Assembly (NCBI GenBank): GCA_003331105.1
Contig: QEND01000001.1
Coordinates: 434,001 to 498,000, forward strand
Direction of reading: 5' to 3'
DNA: 64,000 nt
Origin: Candidatus Tokpelaia sp. JSC161
GTDB taxonomy: Bacteria > Pseudomonadota > Alphaproteobacteria > Rhizobiales > Rhizobiaceae
How positions within the stretch are numbered: the stretch's first letter is position 1; the number at the start of each line of letters is the position of its first letter. Below are positions 58,016-64,000 of the stretch, one piece after another. The notes under the pieces are model-generated. The model did not search any database. It saw only the letters and a program-made list of their open reading frames with translations, and was not told the origin of the DNA. Made by a program: the position numbers and the translations under genes.

Positions 58016-58945
58016 ATGGTAAAAATTTTTATTGATGGCGAGTATGGAACCACAGGCTTGCAAATTCAACAACGCTTATCAAAAAAAAATAATCTTGATA
58101 TTTTATCCATTCCAAAAGCTGATCGTTATAACACAAATTTGCGAATAGATTATTTACGTTCTTCTGACATCACAATTCTCTGCTTACCTGATCATATCGC
58201 TCGAAAGACAATAGACACAATAGAACAGCTTAAAGGATGTCAAACACGCATTATCGATACCTCAACAGCACACAGAACAGAAAAAAATTGGACATATGGA
58301 TTTCCAGAACTTACCAAAAATCAAAATATACGAATTAGTGCGGCGAAACGTGTTAGTAATCCAGGATGCTACCCAACAGGAGCAATCTCTCTCATACGTC
58401 CACTACGGGAATCTGGGATAATAGAAGCAGACTACCCTTTAACAATTAACGCTGTTTCAGGCTACACAGGTGGCGGTAAAAAATTAATTGCTACAATGGA
58501 ACTTGAGTCCCATCCTCATTATTTCCTCTATGCTTTAAGATTAAACCACAAACATATAAAAGAAATCATGATTCACAGTCAACTTTATCAAACACCAATT
58601 TTTACTCCAGCTGTCTCTGCGTTTCCGCAAGGAATGATTATATCCATCCCACTCCATATGAAACTTATGAAAAAAAAAGTCAACTTAACCATAATTCATG
58701 AGATACTTCAAAAACACTATGACGGAACAAATCTCATAGAGGTTGCTTCAATTCATGAAATCTTATCCAAAAAAGAAATTCATGCTGAAGAACTTTCCCA
58801 TACAGATAAAATGAAAATCTACATAACTGGGAGCAGAAATGGAGAACTTGCGAATCTCATAGCCGTATTAGATAATTTAGGAAAAGGAGCAGCAGGTGCT
58901 GCGATCCAAAACCTTAATCTCATGCTTGAAAATAAATATCAATAG
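58016..58945 (+). CDS. argC: N-acetyl-gamma-glutamyl-phosphate reductase (ArgC, type 2)
   Basis: Third step of arginine synthesis. NADP motif DGEYGTTGLQIQQRL at the N-terminus, and the catalytic cysteine in VSNPGCYPTGAISL. At 309 residues it is the shorter type-2 form common in rhizobia. It is divergent from glyA, with about 185 bp between starts, and converges with the L,D-transpeptidase gene, overlapping by 7 bp. Confidence 0.93.
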   Translation: MVKIFIDGEYGTTGLQIQQRLSKKNNLDILSIPKADRYNTNLRIDYLRSSDITILCLPDHIARKTIDTIEQLKGCQTRIIDTSTAHRTEKNWTYGFPELTKNQNIRISAAKRVSNPGCYPTGAISLIRPLRESGIIEADYPLTINAVSGYTGGGKKLIATMELESHPHYFLYALRLNHKHIKEIMIHSQLYQTPIFTPAVSAFPQGMIISIPLHMKLMKKKVNLTIIHEILQKHYDGTNLIEVASIHEILSKKEIHAEELSHTDKMKIYITGSRNGELANLIAVLDNLGKGAAGAAIQNLNLMLENKYQ

Positions 58946-60177
58946 TCTCCATCAAGATGATAGATATCATCACGAAAGTGTACTCGATCCTCTCCTGTCG
59001 ACCAAGCAGAAATATAAACAAAATGCAAAGGCACTTGATCTTTTAGCAGAATTGACTTATTCTTACGAGACCGAATAACAGCTTCCATCCTTGCTCTATC
59101 CCAACCTGGGGTATTTTTTAAAAGCCACAAATTCATATCCCGAATATTATGGACACGAACACACCCTGATGAATCAAAACGCATCAAATGATTAAATAAA
59201 CCCTGTAATGGCGTATCATGCATATAGACCGCATACTTGTTATTAAAATTAATCTTTGTTGATGACATAGCATTAATCTTTCCCGGGTCTTGACGAAATG
59301 TGAGAGAAAGCGCGTCATTCTTATCCCAATCTATAGAAGAAGGAAAAACTTCTTTTCCTTCTCTATCAAACATATGAATGTTATTCTTGGATAAATAATC
59401 TGGAGATTTTTTCATCAAAGGAAGAATATCCTCACGAATAATAGACTGTGGGACAACCCAAAAGGGATTTAGAATGATTTCATAAATTCGTGAGTTAAAA
59501 ATAGGAGTCTTACGTTCAACTTTCCCAACAATAGCCGTATGGCGTTGCACGACTTGATCATTCTCTACAATTTCAATCTGAGCTTCTGGAATATTCACCA
59601 TTACAAAACGCTGTTCGTTCAATACCAAAGACATCATATTTTCAAGCCGTTTCAGATTTGCATACAGCTGATTCAAGCGTACTTCTGCATTAATATTGAG
59701 AGCATGATAAGTCGTCTTACCTACAATGCCATCAGACAACAAACCATGACGTATCTGAAAACGTTGAACAGCTGCCTTTACATAACTATCAAAAAAAAAG
59801 GATTTTCCAGCATCATAAGGAAGATCTTTTGAAATAAGCAAACGTTGACGCAAAAGAGAAACATCAGGATGAATCATACCGAGATGCAACTCTCTCTGAG
59901 TTTCAGGAACAACTGGCCATCCTCCCTTAGCTATAATATTCCTATATTCAGGAATAGCCAGTTGAGTATAATATTTTGTAGAAAGACTCAATACAGGTCG
60001 ATTTGATATAAGTGATCCCCTAACTATTCGTGTATCAAATCGGTCCTCCCATGCATTATTTTTATTCAAGGAATCAAACAATGAAAAACCTAACGCACGA
60101 TTAGAAAATTCAGAAAAACTAAGACCTAATAACATTTTTAAAAACATTCTACGACTAACAAAAAATGAGCTTCTCAT
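58939..60177 (-). CDS. L,D-transpeptidase (YkuD) with peptidoglycan-binding domain
   Basis: Forms 3-3 peptidoglycan cross-links or attaches proteins to the wall. After a signal or anchor sequence (FFVSRRMFLKMLLGLSF), a peptidoglycan-binding helix region (FDSYVKAAVQRFQIRHGLLSDGIVGKTTYHAL) precedes the YkuD domain, whose catalytic His and Cys are in HDTPLQGLFNHLMRFDSSGCVRVH. Start ATG 60177 is chosen for its signal sequence. Length is 412 residues. In Liberibacter asiaticus an L,D-transpeptidase (LdtP) is controlled by the MarR-type LdtR; no such regulator lies here. Confidence 0.9.
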   Translation of the reverse strand: MRSSFFVSRRMFLKMLLGLSFSEFSNRALGFSLFDSLNKNNAWEDRFDTRIVRGSLISNRPVLSLSTKYYTQLAIPEYRNIIAKGGWPVVPETQRELHLGMIHPDVSLLRQRLLISKDLPYDAGKSFFFDSYVKAAVQRFQIRHGLLSDGIVGKTTYHALNINAEVRLNQLYANLKRLENMMSLVLNEQRFVMVNIPEAQIEIVENDQVVQRHTAIVGKVERKTPIFNSRIYEIILNPFWVVPQSIIREDILPLMKKSPDYLSKNNIHMFDREGKEVFPSSIDWDKNDALSLTFRQDPGKINAMSSTKINFNNKYAVYMHDTPLQGLFNHLMRFDSSGCVRVHNIRDMNLWLLKNTPGWDRARMEAVIRSRKNKSILLKDQVPLHFVYISAWSTGEDRVHFRDDIYHLDGDY

Positions 60178-60383
60178 ATCCAAACCTGATTCAACCTTCT
60201 CACATTCTTGAACATAAAACAGAAAAAACACAAATTAACATAATTTTCAAAAAAACAGATTTTTGATCACTGATTCGCATAAGAAGCAGACCTTCTTTCT
60301 CTCTTTCACAAAAAATCTATTGAATCCTCCATTCTCGGCATATATTGCAGAAACATAGAATTTCAGAGCGAAGATCACAAAAA

Positions 60384-61391
60384 ATGACTAGAACCATTGA
60401 TGAAATTACCCGTAGCTGTCGTTTCCGGCGCATGCGTAAATTCAATTGGTCACGCCGTCTAATTCGAGAAAATCACCTTCATGTGAATGATTTAATTTGG
60501 ACATTTTTTTTATGTGAAGGAAAAGGAAAGTGTGAGCCTATTAGCTCCATGCCTGGAATCAAACGATTTTCAATTGACATTGCTCTTGAAAAAACTTTGC
60601 ATGCAGCAGAACTTGGTATACCAGCTGTCGCTCCTTTCCCCCGTGAACCTCTTGAAATAAAAACAGAAAACGGTTCTTATATTACAAATTCAGAAAATCT
60701 GATAAACCGTTTTTTACGCGAAATTAAAAAAATTGCTCCGGATATCGGAGTGATTACCGACGCTGCCCTTGATCCCTATACTACCCATGGACATGATGGA
60801 ATTTTACATAAAGGTGTCATCCTCAATGACGAATCAGTAGAAATGGTAGTGCAGGGTGCACTAGCACAAGCAAAAGCAGGATCTGATATCATAGCCCCTT
60901 CAGACATGATGGATGGCCGAATTGGCGCGATCCGCGATAATCTCGATGCTAATGGATTTCAAGATGTCGCAATCCTCTCCTATGCTGCAAAATTTTCTTC
61001 TGCCTTTTATGGACCCTATCGTAATGCTATTGGCACAGCTCCTCTCCTTGAAGGAAATAAAAACACATATTATCTTGATCCAGCAAATAGCAACGAAGCA
61101 CTACGCGAAGCTAAAGAAGATATTCTCGAAGGAGCTGATATGTTAATAGTCAAGCCAGGAATACTTTACCTTGATATTATTTATCGCCTCAAAGAAACTC
61201 TTTCCGTTCCTATTCTTTCCTACCAAGTTTCAGGAGAATATGCCATGCTTCAAGCTGCTGCAGCCAATGGCTGGATTGACGGCCTACAAAGTACTATGGA
61301 AACTCTTATCGCTTTTAAACGCGCTGGGTGCGATGGTATTTTAACCTATTTTGCATTTGAAATTGCACAAGAACTACAAAAAGTAACCTAA
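60384..61391 (+). CDS. hemB: Delta-aminolevulinic acid dehydratase (porphobilinogen synthase)
   Basis: Joins two ALA molecules into porphobilinogen for heme. Active-site lysines lie in AKFSSAFYGPYR and LIVKPGILYLD (Schiff base). The metal-site region reads DAALDPYTTHGHDG, without the zinc-binding cysteines of zinc enzymes, so a magnesium-type enzyme is expected, as in other alphaproteobacteria. I start at ATG 60384; the frame is open from 60345. Length is 335 residues from there. Confidence 0.95.
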   Translation: MTRTIDEITRSCRFRRMRKFNWSRRLIRENHLHVNDLIWTFFLCEGKGKCEPISSMPGIKRFSIDIALEKTLHAAELGIPAVAPFPREPLEIKTENGSYITNSENLINRFLREIKKIAPDIGVITDAALDPYTTHGHDGILHKGVILNDESVEMVVQGALAQAKAGSDIIAPSDMMDGRIGAIRDNLDANGFQDVAILSYAAKFSSAFYGPYRNAIGTAPLLEGNKNTYYLDPANSNEALREAKEDILEGADMLIVKPGILYLDIIYRLKETLSVPILSYQVSGEYAMLQAAAANGWIDGLQSTMETLIAFKRAGCDGILTYFAFEIAQELQKVT

Positions 61392-61457
61392 CCTTTTCCA
61401 AGGATAGCAGTTGCATACACTGAATAACATGCGACAACACTAACAGTTGGTGCTATT

Positions 61458-61497
61458 TTCTTCAAAAAATCCTTGAAAAAATATTATTTTTGAAGAA
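61458..61497. repeat. 11-bp inverted repeat upstream of gltX
   Basis: The arms ttcttcaaaaa (61458-61468) and tttttgaagaa (61487-61497) are perfectly complementary with an 18-nt loop. They lie between hemB and gltX. It may be a weak terminator of hemB or part of the gltX leader. No other function can be assigned. Confidence 0.4.
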
Positions 61498-61548
61498 AAA
61501 TTCTTATCATTTGATCAGAAATCTTTTCTTCCTTTTTCTGGAGAATAC

Positions 61549-62979
61549 ATGAAGCAGCATGTTGTTACCCGTTTTGCCCCTTCACCTACTGGTTTTTTAC
61601 ATATAGGGGGAGCACGCACCGCTCTCTTCAACTGGCTATACGCTCAACATCATAACGGTAAAATGTTATTACGCCTTGAAGATACGGATCAGAAACGTTC
61701 CACAGAAAACGCGGTCGATACTATAATAGAAGGATTGAAATGGCTTGGCCTTAATTGGGATGGCTCGGTCATATCACAATCTTCTCGATCGCAGCGACAT
61801 CGTACCATTGCGGAAGAATTAGTAAAAAAAGATAAAGCTTATTACTGCTATACAACACCAGAACAACTAGAGAGCATGCGTCAACAAGCTACATCAGAAG
61901 GGCATACTCCCCATTATGATAGATATTGGAGAACTCCTCATTGTATCCAAATTCCACATGGAATTATCCCCGCAATCCGAATCAAGGCACCTCTCAAAGG
62001 ACATACGATCGTTCATGATCGTGTACAGGGTCAGATCTCTTTCCCAAACAAGGATCTTGATGATTTTATTATTCTACGTGCTGATGGGACTCCTACTTAC
62101 ATGCTTTCCGTAGTTGTAGACGACCACGACATGGGAATAACACATATTATCCGCGGGGATGACCATCTCACGAACGCTGCACGCCAAAAAATTATTTATC
62201 AAGCAATGGACTGGGATGTCCCACTCATGGCACACATTCCACTTATTCATGGCACAGATGGCAAAAAACTTTCTAAGCGCCACGGTGCTCTTGCAATCGA
62301 TGCTTACCGAAAAATGGGCTATTTACCAAATGCATTATTAAACTACCTTGTACGCCTCGGCTGGAGCCATGGAAATGATGAAATTATATCTCAATCCAAC
62401 ATGATTAAATGGTTTGATATAGGTGACATCAATAAAAGTGCAGCACGCTTCGACTTTATGAAACTTCAAGCGATCAACAGTCATTATATTCGCACAAGCA
62501 ATCATGGTGCACTAGAAGATGATATCCTTGCAATCCTTTATGAAAACATGAAAGACACTCTTATTCAAAAATATCAAAAACAGTTACATGATATCATCCC
62601 TTATATGAAAGAAAGAGCAAAAACCTTAGTCGAATTAATTGATGGAGCAAGTTTTATTTTTTCTCAACGTCCACTCTCTCTTGATGAGAAAGCCTATTCA
62701 ATTCTCAATGAAGACGGGATTAACACCCTGACTCATCTTTTTCCTCATCTTGAAAAGAGTATATGGAGTACAGAAAAACTAAGCGAGACCATACGCACCC
62801 ATGCAAAAAGAAACGGTCTTAAATTAGGCAGCGTTGCTCAACCTCTACGTGCTGCTATCACAGGACATGCTATATCCCCTAGTGTTTTCCAGGTTTTAAC
62901 AATTCTCGGACGCGAGGAATCACTAGGACGCATCCGAGATGCGATGACTTCAAGAGCTAAAAGGAAACTCAAAAATTAG
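61549..62979 (+). CDS. gltX: Glutamate-tRNA ligase
   Basis: Class I aminoacyl-tRNA synthetase. [22 protein letters not shown] carries the HIGH-type motif (HIGG), and the second signature KLSKRHG is intact. Length of 476 residues is the usual non-discriminating or rhizobial form. The ATG is preceded by CTGGAG. It is followed 90 nt downstream by gltA, as in other rhizobia. Confidence 0.97.
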   Translation: MKQHVVTRFAPSPTGFLHIGGARTALFNWLYAQHHNGKMLLRLEDTDQKRSTENAVDTIIEGLKWLGLNWDGSVISQSSRSQRHRTIAEELVKKDKAYYCYTTPEQLESMRQQATSEGHTPHYDRYWRTPHCIQIPHGIIPAIRIKAPLKGHTIVHDRVQGQISFPNKDLDDFIILRADGTPTYMLSVVVDDHDMGITHIIRGDDHLTNAARQKIIYQAMDWDVPLMAHIPLIHGTDGKKLSKRHGALAIDAYRKMGYLPNALLNYLVRLGWSHGNDEIISQSNMIKWFDIGDINKSAARFDFMKLQAINSHYIRTSNHGALEDDILAILYENMKDTLIQKYQKQLHDIIPYMKERAKTLVELIDGASFIFSQRPLSLDEKAYSILNEDGINTLTHLFPHLEKSIWSTEKLSETIRTHAKRNGLKLGSVAQPLRAAITGHAISPSVFQVLTILGREESLGRIRDAMTSRAKRKLKN

Positions 62980-63069
62980 TATATCCAAAGATTTATATCT
63001 TTAATGAAAAATAGAAAAACATTCTGTAAACAATCACACAAAAGCTACAAAAAATACGAAGGAAGATTT

Positions 63070-64000
63070 ATGCAACCAAATAATGCACAAATCACAGTGC
63101 AAGGAAAAACAATTGAGCTTCCCATACGTAAAGGAACGATTGGACCTGATATTATAGATATCGCCTCTCTTTACAAAAAAACAGGAACTTTTACTTATGA
63201 TCCTGGATTTACCTCAACAGCGTCATGCGAATCACGAATCACCTATATAGACGGGAATCAAGGTATCCTTCTTTACTGCGGTTATCCCATTGATGATCTA
63301 GCAGAACATGGTGATTTTCTTGAAACATGTTATCTTCTCCTTTTCGGATCCCTCCCTAATAGAGCGAATAAAAAAGAATTTGATCATCTTGTACAACAGC
63401 ATCACATGGTCGATGAGCAGTTCTCCCGCTTTTTTCAAGGATTCCGCCGTGATTCACATCCTATGGCGGTGATGGTTGCTTGCCTTGGAGCTATGTCAGC
63501 ATTCTACCATGATTCTATTGATATTACCGATCCACAACAACGAAACATTGCTTCGATCCGTCTTATTGCTAAAATTCCAACCTTAGCTGCCATGGCTTAC
63601 AAATATAGTATTAGCCAACCTTTCATTTATCCACTCAACACACTTCACTATACAGAAAATTTTTTACGCATGTGTTTTGCCGTACCCTGCGAAACATACT
63701 CTATTAATCCAATTATTGCCCGTGCCATAGATCGAATTTTTATTTTACATGCTGACCATGAACAAAATGCTTCTACCTCCACTGTACGCCTTGCTGGATC
63801 TTCTGGGGCGAATCCATTCGCTTGCATCGCAGCAGGTGTCGCCTGCTTATGGGGCCCGGCTCATGGAGGAGCTAACGAGGCATGCTTAAAAATGCTCGAA
63901 GAGATTGGGTCTGTTCAGCGAATTCCGGAATTTATTAACCGTGCAAAAAACAAAAAAGATCCATTCCGGTTAATGGGATTCGGTCATCGTGTCTATAAAA
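63070..64000 (+). CDS. gltA: Citrate synthase, 3' end cut by window
   Basis: First enzyme of the TCA cycle. The 310 visible residues have the N-terminal beta domain of Gram-negative type II citrate synthases ([20 protein letters not shown]) and the catalytic region [15 protein letters not shown] with the active-site histidine motif [15 protein letters not shown]; the window ends at the GFGHRVYK motif. The ATG at 63070 follows GAAGGAAG. The C-terminal third lies outside the window. Confidence 0.97.
   Translation, partial: MQPNNAQITVQGKTIELPIRKGTIGPDIIDIASLYKKTGTFTYDPGFTSTASCESRITYIDGNQGILLYCGYPIDDLAEHGDFLETCYLLLFGSLPNRANKKEFDHLVQQHHMVDEQFSRFFQGFRRDSHPMAVMVACLGAMSAFYHDSIDITDPQQRNIASIRLIAKIPTLAAMAYKYSISQPFIYPLNTLHYTENFLRMCFAVPCETYSINPIIARAIDRIFILHADHEQNASTSTVRLAGSSGANPFACIAAGVACLWGPAHGGANEACLKMLEEIGSVQRIPEFINRAKNKKDPFRLMGFGHRVYK

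Noticed and set aside
62980-63069. aaagatttatatcttt hairpin after gltX as a terminator
   Set aside because: Short AT-only stem without a T-run; too weak to call.

Overview
The window is AT-rich chromosomal DNA from an alphaproteobacterium of the order Hyphomicrobiales (Rhizobiales). Gene families and neighbourhoods point to the family Rhizobiaceae: RirA, LsrB next to trxB, TrcR (DUF1013), a giant polar-growth ring protein of the GPR/RgsE type, fused ispDF, clpP-clpX-lon-hup, cycHJK-degP, glyA/ribDEH/nusB and gltX-gltA. The low GC, tight packing, overlapping genes and several missing middle genes in otherwise conserved rhizobial strings suggest a reduced genome, most likely a Liberibacter-type organism. 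That placement is inference; no 16S gene is present. I see no insertion sequence, prophage or CRISPR array.

Layout. 1-4346: a purine/urate catabolic cluster. A divergent, truncated FAD oxidoreductase (candidate urate hydroxylase) faces puuE, allA, uraD, uraH and an NCS2 purine permease. 4404-10703, all minus: a D,D-carboxypeptidase, HU, and the Lon, ClpX and ClpP proteolysis genes. 10799-13611: a DXD glycosyltransferase, an orphan NtrX response regulator, and about 530 bp without a confident gene. 13612-16894, plus: rirA, ispDF, kdsB, pheA. 16905-18481, minus: a CAU tRNA, folK, folP. 18632-26026: one 2464-residue coiled-coil membrane protein with a tandem repeat array. 26094-32322, minus: rpmF, a D-2-hydroxyacid dehydrogenase-type flavoprotein, tsaC, rnhB, ispE, a 57-residue membrane protein, an S49 peptidase and a methyltransferase. 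32481-36744, plus: polyprenyl diphosphate synthase, glyQ, glyS. 36774-38808: dxs and tRNA-Ala. 38941-50434: a uracil-DNA glycosylase family gene (plus), then dnaJ, dnaK, a DUF442-type phosphatase, lsrB, trxB, trcR, degP and cytochrome c maturation genes ccmF, ccmE, ccmI (minus). 50456-57829: fabH, plsX, DUF177, bamE (plus), nusB, ribH, ribE, ribD, glyA. 58016-64000: argC, an L,D-transpeptidase, hemB, gltX and the start of gltA.

How the genes work together. The left cluster would import a purine and take urate through 5-hydroxyisourate, OHCU and allantoin towards ureidoglycolate, glyoxylate and urea; the allantoicase step is not visible. Three MEP-pathway genes (ispDF, ispE, dxs) and a polyprenyl synthase supply isoprenoids. 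Lon, ClpXP, DnaKJ and DegP make a protein quality-control set. RirA (iron), LsrB (redox) and hemB/ccm (heme) form an iron and redox theme. The giant protein, the D,D-carboxypeptidase and the L,D-transpeptidase belong to cell-wall growth.

The most interesting points are the giant repeat protein, which carries an exact 354-bp tandem duplication and mosaic repeat units; an NtrX with an altered Walker B aspartate and no partner kinase beside it; and a recurrent pattern of single genes missing from conserved operons (folB, ccmH/cycL, nrdR, ntrBCY). I did not find a clearly new multi-gene system.
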